From Nyssa sinensis (Eukaryota; Streptophyta; Magnoliopsida; Cornales; Nyssaceae): a stretch of DNA of 64,000 nt. The notes beneath the pieces are model-generated. The model did no database searches. It was not told where the DNA came from and saw only the letters and a program-made list of their open reading frames with translations. A program made the position numbers and the translations under genes. Within the stretch, counting starts at the first letter, position 1, and the number at the start of each line of letters is the position of its first letter. Below, one piece after another: positions 1-11,330 of the stretch. The stretch covers positions 458,155 to 522,154 of the forward strand of contig VIRR01000480.1 of assembly GCA_008638375.1 (NCBI GenBank). Reading direction: 5' to 3'.

Positions 1-1128
1 GCAGTTAGGCTGATATCTGGCATTTTGGTCTGTCAAAATCCCAAAATGGGCCTTTTTGGAGCTGAAACTTGCATAAGTTTCAAACCGGGCATCGGAACCG
101 AGTGTCGTAAGTTCATGAAAGTCTATTTTATCATTTGTGAGGTCTGTGAGGTGGTTTCAGTGCAGTTAGGCCGATATCCGACATTTTGGTCTGTCAAAAC
201 CCCAAAATGGGCCTTTTTGGAGCTGAAACTTGCATAAGTTTCCAACCAGGCATCGAAACCGAGTGTCGTAAGTTCGTGTAAGTCTATTTTATCATTTTTG
301 AGGTGTTTGAGGTGGTTTCGGTGCAATTAGGCCGATATCCGGCATTTTGGTCTGTGAAAACCCCCAAATGGGCCTTTTTGAAGCTGAAACTTGCATAAGT
401 TTCAAACCGGGCATCTGAACCGAGTGTCGTAAGTTCGTGCAAGTCTATTTTATCATTTGTGAGGTGTGTGAGGTGGTTTCGGTGCAGTTAGGCTGATATT
501 CAGCATTTTGGTCTGTCAAAACCCCAAAATGGGCCTTTTTTGGAGCTGAAACTTGCATAAGTTTCAAACCGGGCATCCGAACTGAGTTTCGTAAGTTCGT
601 GCAAGTCTATTTTATCATTTTTGAGGTGTGTGAGGTGGTTTTGGTGTAGTTAGGCCAATATCCGGCATTTTGGTCTATGAAAACCCCAAAATGGGCCTTT
701 TTAGAGCTGAAACTTGCATAAGTTTCAAACCGGGCATCGGAACCGAGTGTCATAAGTTCATGCAAGTCTATTTTATCATTTGTAAGGTGTTTGACGTGGT
801 TTTGGTGCAGTTAGGCTGATATCCGGCATTTTGGTCTGTCAAAACCCCAAAATGGGCCTTTTTGGAGCTGAAACTTGCATAAGTTTCAAACCGGGCATCC
901 GAACCGAGTTCCGTAAGTTTGTGCAAATCTATTTTATCATTTTTGAGTTGTGTGAGGTGGTTTTGGTGCAGTTAGGCTGATATCCAGCATTTTGGTCTGT
1001 CAAAACCCCAAAATGGGCCTTTTTGGAGCTGAAACTTGCATAAGTTTCAAACCGGGCATCCGAACCGAGTTCTGTAAGTTCGTGCAAGTCTATTTTATCA
1101 TTTTTGAGGTGTGTGATGTGGTTTCGGT
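1..1128. repeat. Tandem array of 161-bp units
   Basis: Seven head-to-tail units begin at 1, 162, 323, 484, 646, 807 and 968; six are 161 bp and one is 162 bp. Each starts with GCAGTTAGGC or a close variant, carries the core CCCCAAAATGGGCCTTTTT and ends with a GAGGTGGTTT-like stretch. Units differ by scattered substitutions, so this is an ageing array. The left end is cut by the window edge; the right end stops a few bases into an eighth unit at 1129. Short reading frames inside it repeat with the unit and are not genes. It could be a satellite or a tandem block inside a larger transposon. Confidence 0.95.
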
Positions 1129-1180
1129 GCATTTTATATAAATAATAAATCCACCAAAGTATATAATTTTAAAAACTTAC

Positions 1181-1359
1181 CAAGGTTGTGAAGAGTCACG
1201 CTGTTTGCTGAGCATCGTCTGCAAGAGAGTGTGGAGCTCAGAATATCGCTCCTCGAGGCTATCTAGTCTCTGGCGCAGTACTACATTATCTTGTTGAACT
1301 GCCTCAGTAGCTGCGTGTGTCCTAGCATCACTCTCAAAGGGAGGAAAGAAGACACGCAT
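1181..1359 (-). pseudogene. Exon-like fragment with coiled-coil peptide and splice donor
   Basis: The minus strand reads from MRVFFPPFESDAR into a charged leucine-heptad stretch (LRQRLDSLEERYSELHTLLQ), then reaches CCTTG followed by GTAAGT, a consensus plant splice donor, at the exon end. The protein family was not recognised with certainty; the coiled-coil style resembles the C-terminal part of plant En/Spm-associated transposase_24-type proteins, which is inference. It abuts the copia relic on one side (junction about 1355-1365) and, beyond about 50 AT-rich bases, the 161-bp array on the other. It is probably a fragment of a larger broken element. Confidence 0.4.
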
Positions 1360-2320
1360 GGGCTTGGGTTATTGTGAGGCACAGATGGGCTGATTGTGGT
1401 TTTTGGGCCTTCGGATGTGGACTGATGTAATGGGCTCCGCATTTTATCAATGGTGACGTGTCTTGAGATGTAAATTCTTTTGGTCAAAGGTTCTATGCAT
1501 TTGTAAGCATTTTGGTTTTGAGAATAACTAAGGAAAATGCACAGGGATTTTGGCTCCATTTTGTTGGTATTGTACGGCTTAAGAAGAGGGTAGCAAAGGC
1601 ATCCAAATTTTTTTAATTTGTGATAATTTGGCTTTTGACCAAAAAGTGCCTCAAACGGGGATTTATTTTGGAGTAGTGGTGTGGATTGACGATTTATGAG
1701 ATATGTGGCCGTTTCAAAAGCATGTGGCCAATATGATAAAGGCAATGAGGCATCATGAAGTAACGTGAGACTTGTTTCCACAAGATGACGATGTCGACGT
1801 TCAGAGACACCGTTTTGTTGAGGTGTGTATGGAGTAGTGGTGTAATGACTTATCCCATGAAGAGAGAAAAAAAAAATTTTAGACGGTTGAATTCTCCTCC
1901 ATTGTCATAATATAGACTTTTTATTTTTAACTTGAAGCACGTCTCAACAAGATTTTTAAATTGTCGGAAGATGCTTGAAACACTGGATTTGGTGGCCATC
2001 GAATAAAACTCACATGTATTTTGTGTAATAGTCAACAAGAATTAGGTAATACCTAGAACCATCCAACCCAGTGTAATGAACGGGTCCCTAAACATCAATG
2101 TAGATGATTTCAAGAAGCACATGACTGTGAAAACTAATGGAACCAAATGGCTATTGATGTGTTTTATTAATAGAACAAAAGTACGTGAAGATGGTAATTT
2201 TTTTGTGGTAAGTGGGAGAGAAAACAAATTAACAAGATTTTGAACAATCTTTAATGATAGATGGCCAAGGCGTTTGTGCCATCCATCGATTGAAGTTCGT
2301 TCATGCACATTAGCAACCAT
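1360..2320 (-). pseudogene. Copia G GAG-pre-integrase and integrase remnant
   Basis: WHKRLGHLSLKIVQNLV at the start of the 2042-2320 frame is the GAG-pre-integrase motif (HxRLGH). The integrase core follows in other frames: YYDNGGEF (second catalytic-region Asp) within 1850-2038, and the post-core stretch SYWPHAFETATYLINR ... FEALFGQKPNYHKLKKFGC within 1281-1781. Frameshifts separate the blocks. The copia-like similarity ends around VPHNNPSP near 1360. Confidence 0.8.
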
Positions 2321-2895
2321 TTTGGATTAAGAGGCCACAGCGAGTTCGAAAACGTGTAGACTCCACTTTCACATGCCCCTCTTAGTAATATCGCCCCTGT
2401 GGTCTGATCTTTCACAAGAAAATGAAATTGGTGAAATTCAATGAAAACATTATTTTGTTTGGTAAAATGACGAAAAGAAATTAAATTCTTGTGGAGATTT
2501 GGAACACAAAGCATATCATTTAAATGAAAAACTTTTTTAGGTGAGTGTAAAGTTAAGGAACCAATATGTGAAACAGTCAAACCTATGCGGTCACCTAGAA
2601 CCACTTCATTTGTCCCATCATATTCAGAATGAATAGATAGATTTGCTAAATCACCAGTGATATTGTGAGAAGCCGCAGAATCTATTAGCCATTTATTTTC
2701 TTGAGCATTTGAAGTGGCAGTACAATTTGCAGAAATTTCACTGGGCTGGAGCTGAGGACACGACTTGGCTATGTGACCCAATTGATCACAAAATTGACAC
2801 TTGGGCTGCTAGCGTTTCTGGGTTGAGTTGTTGTGGCCTGAGTTTTTATTTTGGCATCGCTGGTAACTTTGTTGGCTATTACCCGTGTGAGTTGG
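2251..2895 (-). pseudogene. Copia G zinc knuckle and protease
   Basis: Reading right to left, a CCHC knuckle (CQFCDQLGHIAKSC) is followed by the aspartic protease signature in WLIDSAASHNIT. The active-site triplet DSA is one of those usual for plant copia proteases. After this come VVLGDRIGL and LHKNLISFRHFTKQN, the conserved stretch between protease and integrase. Upstream of the knuckle the frame is interrupted by a stop, and solo LTR F separates it from its gag. It is non-functional. Confidence 0.8.
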
Positions 2896-4209
2896 TGTCA
2901 CGCCCCGAATTTCTGACCGAAACTCGAGGTGCGACTGACGAACAGAAAGTAAATAAAATAAAAGATAATTAAACAGATTTATGAATTTACGAAAAATTAA
3001 ATAGAGTTCTTTAATTTTCTAAAAATTTCGGCAGCACCTCCTTTGTTTTTCGAACCTTTTCCCCCTGATAACACAATACAACATATATATATACAACAGT
3101 CACAATCCATCCTCACTCGATGGCCACAACTCTATTAAAGTTAAATATACATCACTTACTTATACAATCCATCACGTCTACTCCTACACTTAAACTAAAG
3201 GATCACAAATTCATTATTTATTACAATATACAATGTCATTTCCATTCTTTTCAGAAATACACCAATCGTTTATAATGTCTAAATACGCCCCAAGGGCCCA
3301 AATATTCTTCCAAATTCATTTCCTCTCCTTTCTCCAAGATTTCATCAAGTCCCGCGTGCCAGGAGCTTTATCTGAAACCTGTGCCCACGAATGGGTCAGC
3401 GACAACATGCTGGTATGACATAATACTAATGCAAGAAACAAAACCAAGGTCGTGACATGTGCAAGTGTACAGTTATTTCTATATGGCATTCGATGTAATG
3501 ATGACAGTATATGAACAATATACAGTATGTAAGCAGTATGCGTGACACACCCATGCAACTCTATGCCCACCCATGTCTCATGATACGGTCCTTCCCCGCT
3601 GGCATGAGTACCGCCACGTATGTCTCGCTTCACGGTCCGGAACCCGTCAGGCATGCGAGTACCTAATGGCCGATTTTGGGTTTTTCACCACAGGATCTGC
3701 ACCCTCATAATGCACCAGCACCTCGTGCTGACCCACACTATGCTTTCAAGAAATCACACGATGCCGATATGCCATGATTTCATAATGCAATAATACAGTT
3801 CAAATGAAACATCCCTTTCATAAGCATATGCAACATGCTTTAAATAATGCATCACATTTAAGATTAACAATAGCATTTAAATTACAAGATTTCATCCATA
3901 AATCTACGTGTCATGCTCGATCAATCCCAACACTTATACAATTTCACATGTCGCAATATCAGCGATCCTTCTAAAACATAAATCACATAGGATAACAACT
4001 CAAGAAGTAAATCATAACACCCATAGATTCATAAAGAACACGTGAACATATAAACAATCGAATTCTAAGTGGTTTCCTAATAGTAATTACGCATAGAGAA
4101 CATTCAATCATCTTATCAAATACTCCTAAGCTTAATCTCATTTCTCACATTAGTAAAATATCATACCTGATAGGGTTGGTCACAACCCTACTAAGCGGTG
4201 TCCACTATG

Positions 4210-5700
4210 CAATCCCATCAACCCGTAAGTAACTTAGTCCTCCAATGGAATCATATCAAGCTTATGCTTATCTCCACTCAGCCAATCTTTGGAGAATTTG
4301 CAGTCAAGCGTGAACCAAACCCTCGTGCATCCCAAGTTTGAGGTTGCTCTCCAGTCCATGGTTTAGCAGTTGAAGAAAACACACCCGCAGGTTGATCGAG
4401 TCGGCCAGCCATTTTAAATCCAGTTTCATCAGCTTCTTCAACCTTTTTCCCCCAAGCAGATGATGATCCTGACAAAGTCCGTCCCTTTATCATCCCATCC
4501 ATCAGATATTGAAGAACTTTCCCTTCCTCTCATCAGATTACTATGCAGAGTCTCCCCAATCAGTAGCTTCAATTTCTACAAGCAAGGTTAAAACTCGTAG
4601 TCTCCAACAATTACACCACCGCAAGGCTGAAGCTCCCCACTAATACTGCATTACTTCCCTTTCACCTTTTACTGAACCTCTGGGGTTCCTACCCTGTTTT
4701 GCACTATCATGAGCACATGACCTGATGAAACACAACTCCAAGCTTCCATCCAAATGACCACTATAATTCTTTCCTTTCTCGTCCCTCCACACGGCTAACT
4801 AATATTGCTATCATGGCCATTTGACTAGCAGCAACAGTCATTTCATCTTCAAGGAGTTGCCTCCGAATGATACAAGGATAGATATCCACAAGACTTCTCT
4901 AAAACATCCAACAAAGTCCATCAAAACAGGGCAGTCGACCCCCAATGTTCATAACAGCCACATCAAGCCTCCCAACAGCTATTTCCAATTGTTGTAAGTA
5001 ATTTAGAACCCACAACCCCAATCTACCCAGGCAAATATAATCTGTTGCAGAAGTTTCTCCAAATTCTCAACATGTCCGACTGTATCAATCCCTAGTCCAG
5101 TGTAATGTAACCTTTTGTGGAAAGAACCCCATTTCTATCATTTCCCCAAAATACTGGCGGCTCTCTCCACTTTTGTTTCTCACATAACCCATGAATCAAC
5201 AGTGTATATGAATTCACCACTTAAACAAGAGATTCCAACAATTGGTACTACTACACTCCGTTGTTACTGCACTCTCTGCCATTTCTCCAACAAAACCGCA
5301 ACAACCACAATTTGCACCGCTACTCTTTGCTGCATAATGCCCTTAATATCAAGTTATATCACCCTCCGAACAGTCGTAATGGGATACATCCATTCCCTCA
5401 ATCATCCATCCAACAACCAATACAACTTCATCAACTATTTTTATTTTACAACAAAAAAAATCAGTACACATGGACTGCTTCGGAATGCTGGTATCAATGA
5501 CAACACCCATGACAGCCATCGACAAAACCGCAACAACACACACACAATCCCGAACCACTGCCATACACCACAACCGTGGCTACTTCCAATACACAATACA
5601 CTGCTTCGCAACATGACCCACCATTTTCTGTTGAATCAACCCAAATCAAGCTTCCATTTATGCCAGAACAGCCCAGATGAATCAAGGTTCCCATTTCTTC
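4210..5700. other. Segment of LTR F not shared with related LTRs
   Basis: About 1.5 kb inside solo LTR F has no counterpart in the LTRs of A, B, C, D or E. The minus strand has one 74-residue open frame (4278-4502, beginning MDGMIKGRTLSGSSSAWGKK) of balanced, protein-like composition; the rest is broken by stops. The family was not recognised. It could be a captured host fragment, an older nested insertion, or simply divergent LTR. Confidence 0.45.
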
Positions 5701-5730
5701 AATCAGCAACATCATCTAACATAAATAATT

Positions 5731-5734
<4 letters not shown>

Positions 5735-5765
<31 letters not shown>
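5735..5765. repeat. (TA)n microsatellite
   Basis: About fifteen AT dinucleotides lie within solo LTR F. A second TA run occurs near 6310-6330. Similar tracts sit near the same end of LTRs C and E. Confidence 0.9.
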
Positions 5766-5770
<5 letters not shown>

Positions 5771-6722
5771 CTCTCCCAACATGGATACAACCAGATCGGC
5801 ACATCCAACCCACTGCTGGATTCGAGCACCCCCAGTCAGCGCCACTACACCAACACCCACACATATACACATATATATATACACGTACATATACACACAA
5901 CCGTAACAACAACCTGTTCCTTCCCCTGTTCGGCGTCAAACCCAGACAGCCAACACACACCAAATCGCAACACCATTCACAAAATTGTAACCCCAATCGC
6001 AATCCAAAATCCGTTGCAAACCCGTCACAAATCCGTCGCAGACCCGTCGCACTCCGACGCGAGCGTGGACACGCGAGACGCGATGGTCGTCGACCAGATC
6101 TCCCCCCTCGCGACCACCGCCGTCCGCAGCCCCGTCCGTTTCTCTCTCGCGACCACCGCCGCCTCACCCCCTTTCCTTTCTCTCTTCTTTCTTTCTCTCT
6201 TTTTCTCTTTCTCTCTTTTTCTCTCTTTTCTTCTGTTTTCACGCGACCAGTTCACCGCCCCTCTTCTTTTCTTCTTTTCTCTTTTATTCATTTTCCACCA
6301 CACACCCATATATATATATATATATATATTATACCATACTTTATATTTTTTATTCACGTATACTATTACACATGTTTTTATTTTTATTTTATTTTATTTT
6401 TTTCATATATTAATTTTGAATGTAAATAAAGTTGGTATAGAGCTGGCTCAATATCAGTATTATTTGTTTTAACGTCTCTGGGTGTCCGTTCGCGTCTTAT
6501 GTCATTTTTTTTTTATTATTTTTTTTTTCAAAATTAAATTAATTAGAAATTAAGGACATTCACACAGCGTTCAAAGAAAAAAAAAAATTTTATTCCAAAT
6601 TTTCGAATCTTTACAGTTGGGCCTTGATTTTTTGATGGCCCAGTTGATTTGTTAGGTCCCCTTCCCGAATCGCTTCCATGCCAATTAGGGTTCCTGGTAG
6701 TGTAATTTATAGTTACGACGAG

Positions 6723-7350
6723 TTACTTAGCGGTATTGTCCATACGCCGTAGGTAACTCTTATGTCCAACAAGGAGATCATGGAGTTCTTCGAAGGCAAG
6801 GGATTTCTCTCTTGCTCGAATAGGAGCAACAATCACCCTAAAATCTGGACCCAATCCGTTAAAGATGTATAGGGTTAGATCATCATCTAAAATTGGATGA
6901 TCTATGAGAGTAATTTCGTCAGCTAATGCTTTAACGGCGTGAAGATAATCTGGAATCATGCGATTCCCACGGTCTTGTACGCGATCGACTAGTATACATA
7001 TTTATGAGTTTCTTCCATGCTTCCTATGATGTCTTGGCTGTGGCTATGAGAGAAGTGATTGTAGGGGAAGTCGACTCAAGGATAGCACTGAGGATGAGCT
7101 TATCCTGCCTAATCCAGTGATTTTTCTTGGATAAAGATGCAGGGGTGCCGTCTAAGGGAGGACACACAGACTCTCCATTTACATAGTCCATTAAATCATA
7201 GCCAATTAGGAGTGCTTCGAATTGAGCACATCATTGAGGGAAGGTGGAGGGTGTGAGTTTCTCATTGATTTGTGCAGTGATATTGAAGACAACAAAAGGG
7301 TTTTCAGTAGAGGAAATGGGTTGATTGGTTGGGTTGGATGCGAAAGCCAT
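6723..7350 (-). pseudogene. Copia G gag (UBN2 type), broken
   Basis: Reading leftwards from the ATG at 7350, the frame gives MAFASNPTNQPISSTENPFV, typical of plant copia Gag N-termini, then a stop after about 39 residues. The frame continues past it with LIGYDLMDYVNG and SKKNHWIRQDKLILSAI, meets further breaks, and ends with an open block containing IPDYLHAVKALADE and LLVGHKSYL, which match the UBN2/Retrotran_gag_2 pattern. Gag forms the particle and binds RNA; this copy cannot make it because of the stops. Confidence 0.8.
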
Positions 7351-7382
7351 TATAGGGATTAAAATCTCGTTTGAGCGTAGGT

Positions 7383-7394
7383 GCTCTGATATCA
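7383..7394 (-). promoter_or_regulatory. Degenerate primer-binding site of copia G
   Basis: On the plus strand this reads GCTCTGATATCA, the reverse complement of a tRNA-iMet primer site with one mismatch (usual GCTCTGATACCA). It lies just upstream of the gag ATG on the minus strand. The 5' LTR should begin right after it, towards higher coordinates, but its far end could not be fixed. Confidence 0.65.
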
Positions 7395-7400
7395 TATAAA

Positions 7401-8884
7401 AGATAAACACTGCAATGTTTCAATGGAAAGTTTTTCAATACTTTGTATTGATTTCTTACAGAAATATATATACAAAGCAATTGTTCTATCTAAGGAAATA
7501 TACAGTCATTAAGACTAAGATACAACTGTTACAAGACATGGCTGTTACAAACAATGAAATAATAAACGTATGCTAAATTTGGGTTGTATTAATTACAGAG
7601 AATATTTGCATGGATCTTGGCTAGGTGGCTTGTTCATCTTTTGATTCACTTTCCTTAATAAACGCTTCGCAACTAACATGCCTACACTTTGCATCGCCTT
7701 AATTTTTCTTATTTTAGAATCTCTATTGGGGTTAATTTTTTGACCTCTACTAGATGCAGATAATGGCAAGGAGCTGGCGCCTTGATGATATGGACTAGAA
7801 TGACTCTTTCTTTTGGACCATTTTGTTTATTTTGGAATGTACTTAAACTCACAATTCTATTTTGAAATTTTATTATTTTTGGGAATGTAAAATGGGCCTA
7901 TAGTTTTTTTATGTTGATGTAAAGGCTCGAGAACCTCAACAAGGCTAGTATTTTTTTTTACTTAGAAATAGCAATTATACGATGAATACACTTTTAGAAA
8001 TTATGCATGGAAACCTTGTTGAATTATGTATATGGAATTTGATAAATACTTTTGTTATGAAAAACTCAAGTGAGAATATGCATATCACAGGGTGGTTTGA
8101 GATATACAGTAATCACTTATTTAGTTTGACTTTGATTTACAGGATCACTCCTGGGTCTTTGGCCCGGGGCATGACAATGTGGTTAGAGTGAAAATTTTCA
8201 TTTAAAAATTCTGTTTTATAGACCATTTTTGAAAGCCTGACTAATTGTTATGGTGATGACATTAATATACTTAGCAACTTTCTTCTCCCTATCCCTATGG
8301 AGAGTTTAACTCTTCTCTTCACTATAAGAATGGATATTAAGTAATATCACATTAATTGGAAAGACACCAACCAGGAAAAAAAGGGGCATGAAGAAATACG
8401 GATTAATTAGGCTCAATTTCTTTGTAGAATATAAGAGCAGATTAAATAAATATTCTCATTTAAGTCAATTATCTTATATTTGAGATGAAAATTTAGTTCC
8501 GGACAATTTAATTGTACACATTACTAGTGACTTCAAAAGCAGATTATATAATAGAAGGGGTTGTGGTATTATATATTATATAATACTGGTATGATGGTAC
8601 TAATAGTTTCCTCCATTATTATATGAATTAATTAGTATAAGATTTCTCGAAATTATCAGATTAATATTTAAATTTATTTTTATACAAAATGAAAAAAAAA
8701 TTATTTATTTTAAATTTATTTTTATCTAAAATAAAAAAATATTAAAAAAATTAATCAAAATAATAAAATTATAATAACCGTCACACAATGCGATCATTAC
8801 ATGGAATAACTTTTTTGAATGAAGGCATAAAAATTACAAAAGCTAAAAATTAGAATAACAGTAGTATAGAAAAACAATTGTGTC
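7401..8884. other. AT-rich stretch without genes
   Basis: The first few hundred bases are probably the 5' LTR of copia G, but no far boundary or duplication was found. The rest is AT-rich, with A/T homopolymer runs around 8690-8770. The stretch ending GGGGCATGACA near 8171 resembles the end of a plus-oriented gypsy LTR and may be an eroded relic. No coding region is convincing. Confidence 0.5.
7841..7960 (+). repeat. Dispersed repeat, empty-site paralogue of the MITE locus
   Basis: About 110 bp (ATTTTATTATTTTTGGGAATG ... CCTCAACAAGGCTAGTATT) align with 19130-19217 continuing at 19765-19800, the sequence flanking the hAT-type MITE. Here no MITE is present between CTCAACAAG and GCTAG. Confidence 0.75.
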
Positions 8885-9155
8885 CCACATAAGATGGGAA
8901 CAAGGCTTTTAAATAGTATATATACACCTACCTTGGAGTGGGGTTTGGGCCCCAAAGGGTACCCCATTTTTGTGGAAGGGGGATGACCTAGCACATGTTT
9001 GGTTCACCACACATGTGAGCGCCGCCATCGCCAGCCCCGCACTGAACTGGGCTTGGGTTTGCTGTATATATATCTTTTTAGAGAAAATTTATTTAAAATT
9101 TTCCAAACCCGAAACGCTGTCGTTTTGCGACGTGCATATGGTTACTGTTGAGAGT

Positions 9156-9175
9156 CCAAAACGCTGTCGTTTTGG
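9156..9175. other. Short perfect hairpin
   Basis: CCAAAACG and CGTTTTGG form 8-bp arms around the loop CTGT. A near copy of the same core (AAACGCTGTCGTTTTG) lies about 45 bp upstream at 9112-9127. Both precede the TATA box at 9284, so they may belong to an upstream promoter region. Confidence 0.6.
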
Positions 9176-9283
9176 AATCGTTATTTGATTGAATGGGCGT
9201 CTTCCACAGACGCTACTATGTCTGTTCGTCATGAACAAACACAACCCAAGCTTCATGCATGTACCAAACAGTCATGAGCAAGT

Positions 9284-9294
9284 CTATAAATAGG
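9284..9294 (+). promoter_or_regulatory. TATA box ahead of copia H
   Basis: CTATAAATAGG is a strong plant TATA match, about 230 bp upstream of the part shared by both LTRs of copia H and followed by CA-rich sequence suited to initiation. It probably drove the element's transcript, assuming this flank belongs to the 5' LTR. Confidence 0.5.
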
Positions 9295-9520
9295 ACACGA
9301 TCACAAGAATTTTGCATTCATTCATTCAATTCATGCACAAGTTCTGGTTCGATAGATAACCATTGGTTGTGCTTGCCTTTGTGTTGGGAGATCATTTTAT
9401 CTTGGGAGACAAGTTGCCAAGAAATCTTTAGCACCACTGATAGGGCAATAAATTGTCTTAAGGAAATTGTGTCTAACACAAGACTTGATCTAGTTTTTTC
9501 GTATTCTGCAACTCTGTGTT

Positions 9521-9656
9521 CTGCAAGTTCTTTTTCTGCAACAGGTTCTGCTTTTAATTACGTTTATTTCTGTTCTATTGGTTTAAATTGAGTTTCAGTT
9601 TCTGTTCTTCAATTTAAATTCTGTTCTGACAGTACTACTGATATATATTACTAACA
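9521..9656 (+). repeat. Copia H 5' LTR, 3'-terminal part
   Basis: It matches 14991-15126 base for base apart from about six substitutions and ends TTACTAACA. Upstream sequence is not homologous to the 3' LTR. No tRNA-iMet primer site follows, unlike the gypsy elements here. Confidence 0.75.
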
Positions 9657-9720
9657 ATCTTAAGGCAATTTACTTTATATATATATATATATCAGTTTTA
9701 TTTTCTCAGTTCTGCCTACC

Positions 9721-10130
9721 TGTTCTGAAGTTCAGAACTGGAAGACCAGAAACTAGAAGACTAGAAACTACAGATCTAGAAGACCAGAAACTACAGATCT
9801 GAAGTTCAGAACTGATCTGAACTAGAAGACCAGAAACTACAGATTTGAAATTCAGAACTGATCTGAACTGAAAGACTAGAAACTACAAATCTGAAGTTCA
9901 GAACTGATCTGAATTGGAAGACCAGAAACTAAAGATTTGAAGTTTAGAACTGATCTAAACTGGAAGACCAGAAACTACAGATCTGAAGATCAAAACTAGA
10001 AGACCTGAAATACAGACCTTAAACTTCAGTTCTGAAATTCAGAACTTGAAATACAAAAATTCACAGACCTTCAAATTCAGTTCTGCAATCTAGAACTTGA
10101 AATTTAGAAAATACAGAACTTAAAATTCAG
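9721..10130 (+). repeat. 46-bp minisatellite in the copia H leader
   Basis: Degenerate copies of GAAGACCAGAAACTACAGAT followed by CTGAAGTTCAGAACTGATCT repeat at about 46-bp spacing (for example 9779 and 9825) and decay towards 10130. It lies between the 5' LTR and gag, so it would be part of the RNA leader. Confidence 0.85.
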
Positions 10131-10236
10131 TTCTGTTTTAACAGTTCTAGTATACTGGTTTGGTTTATGCAGAAATATATTTAAAGAGTTTGCCTACATT
10201 TACAGAATTTGATTCTAAAATTTATTTTTACTAAAT

Positions 10237-10983
10237 TTGAATATCTTGAATGCAACAGTAATGGCTACTAATTCTACTTCTCCTCCTATCCCGACCGTTA
10301 CAATGGTGCCTCCTCCTACGCCTGTTACGGCACCTATGACTATGAGTTATGGAGAGAGGCCAGAGAAGTTTAATGGGACAGATTTCAAGAGGTGGCAACA
10401 AAAGATGCTGTTTTACTTGACTACTTTGAACTTGGCCCGTTTCCTTCGAGAAGATGCTCCCGCATTGAAGGAAAATGAAACTGATAGGCAAGTGGTTGCC
10501 GCTGTGGAAGCATGGAAGCATGCTGACTTCTTGTGCCGCAACGACATCCTAAATGGCTTGGACAACACATTGTATAATGTGTATTGTGCCTTCAATACTG
10601 CAAGAGAACTGTGGGAATCCTTGGACAAAAAGTACAAGACTGAGAATGCAGGGCTCAAGAAATTTGTAGTGGAAAAATTCCTAGACTACAAGATGCTTGA
10701 TTCCATGATTGTTATCAGCCAAGTTCAAGATCTACAAGTGATTTTGCATGATATACATGCAGAAAGGATGTCTCTTAGTGAATCCTTCCAAGTGGTTGCA
10801 ATTATTAAAAAATTGCCACCCCTATGGAAAGAATTCAAGAATTACCTAAAGCATAAGCGAAAGGAAATGAGACTTGAAGACTCGATAGTGAGGCTGAGAA
10901 TTGAGGAAGACAACTGTGCATCTGAAAAGAAGGCAGGTAAGGCCATCATGGAATCTAAGGCCAATGTTGTGGAACAAGGGTAG
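10237..10983 (+). pseudogene. Copia H gag (UBN2 type)
   Basis: An open frame of 248 residues; the start may be the second Met (10261, MATNSTS). The conserved copia Gag pattern is clear: [55 protein letters not shown] and [21 protein letters not shown]. Gag assembles the particle and packages RNA. The frame ends at TAG (10981) before the CCHC knuckle, which lies downstream at about 11060; in related elements knuckle and Gag share one frame, so this stop probably truncates the protein. Confidence 0.85.
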
Positions 10984-11039
10984 AGCTCTCGCAATAACAA
11001 GAAGAGGAAGCACAATGGGAATGGTCCGAACAAGGTCCT

Positions 11040-11330
11040 ACTAAAAAGTTCCAAGGCAAATGCTATGTGTGCAACAAGCAAGGGCACCGTGCTAAAGATT
11101 GCCACAGTTGCAAGGACCAAGACAATCCAACCAAGAAACGCCCTCAAGCCAATGTGACTGAAATGGACAGCCTTTCAGATAATGTCTCAAACATGAACCT
11201 CTCAGTCGTAGTCTCCGAGGTGAACTTATTGGCAGCAATACCAAGGAATGGTGGGTGGACACAGGGGCTACTCATCATGTTTACTCATATAAGAAAATGT
11301 TCTCATCATATCATTGTATAGATAATGGAG
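11040..11330 (+). pseudogene. Copia H zinc knuckle and protease, frameshifted
   Basis: The knuckle CYVCNKQGHRAKDC is in one frame; the protease signature WWVDTGATHHV (active-site DTG) is in another about 150 bp further on, so a frameshift lies between them. The protease would cut the polyprotein into mature proteins. It is not functional as it stands. Confidence 0.8.

Larger units (their letters stand above)
1360..2895 (-). mobile_element. Copia relic G, distal half (protease to integrase)
   Basis: The minus strand carries Ty1/copia pol remnants in the order zinc knuckle, protease, GAG-pre-integrase, integrase, spread over several frames and interrupted by stops. The element runs right to left; its gag half lies at 6616-7350, on the far side of solo LTR F. 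Integrase ends abruptly near 1360 against unrelated exon-like sequence, and no reverse transcriptase or 3' LTR follows, so the distal half of the element is missing here. Confidence 0.85.
2896..6615 (-). mobile_element. Solo LTR F of the gypsy family, inserted in copia G
   Basis: It starts TGTCACGCCCCGAATTTC, as the other gypsy LTRs here do, and ends ...CTTTACA. The 5-bp duplication GTTGG lies at 2891-2895 and 6616-6620. No internal region is present, so it is a solo LTR left by LTR-LTR recombination. The first 1.3 kb aligns by eye with the LTRs of A, B, C and E, including the block GCCGATTTTGGGTTTTTCAC. From about 4210 to 5700 the sequence is unlike the others. The last part regains the family layout: GC-rich block, CT-rich tract, TA microsatellite. 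At 3,720 bp it is the longest LTR in the window. Confidence 0.9.
6616..7400 (-). mobile_element. Copia relic G, proximal half (gag and primer site)
   Basis: This is the 5' part of the minus-strand copia element split by solo LTR F. It holds the gag start, most of gag and a degenerate primer-binding site just upstream. Removing LTR F and one GTTGG brings gag next to the zinc knuckle at 2895, which supports this reading. Confidence 0.8.

Noticed and set aside
1..1128. CRISPR-like array
   Set aside because: Whole 161-bp units repeat without unique spacers, and the context is a plant genome.
5115..5906. 263-residue plus-strand frame
   Set aside because: It is Thr/His/Asn-rich, ends in TA and CA microsatellites and lies inside solo LTR F; no domain is visible.
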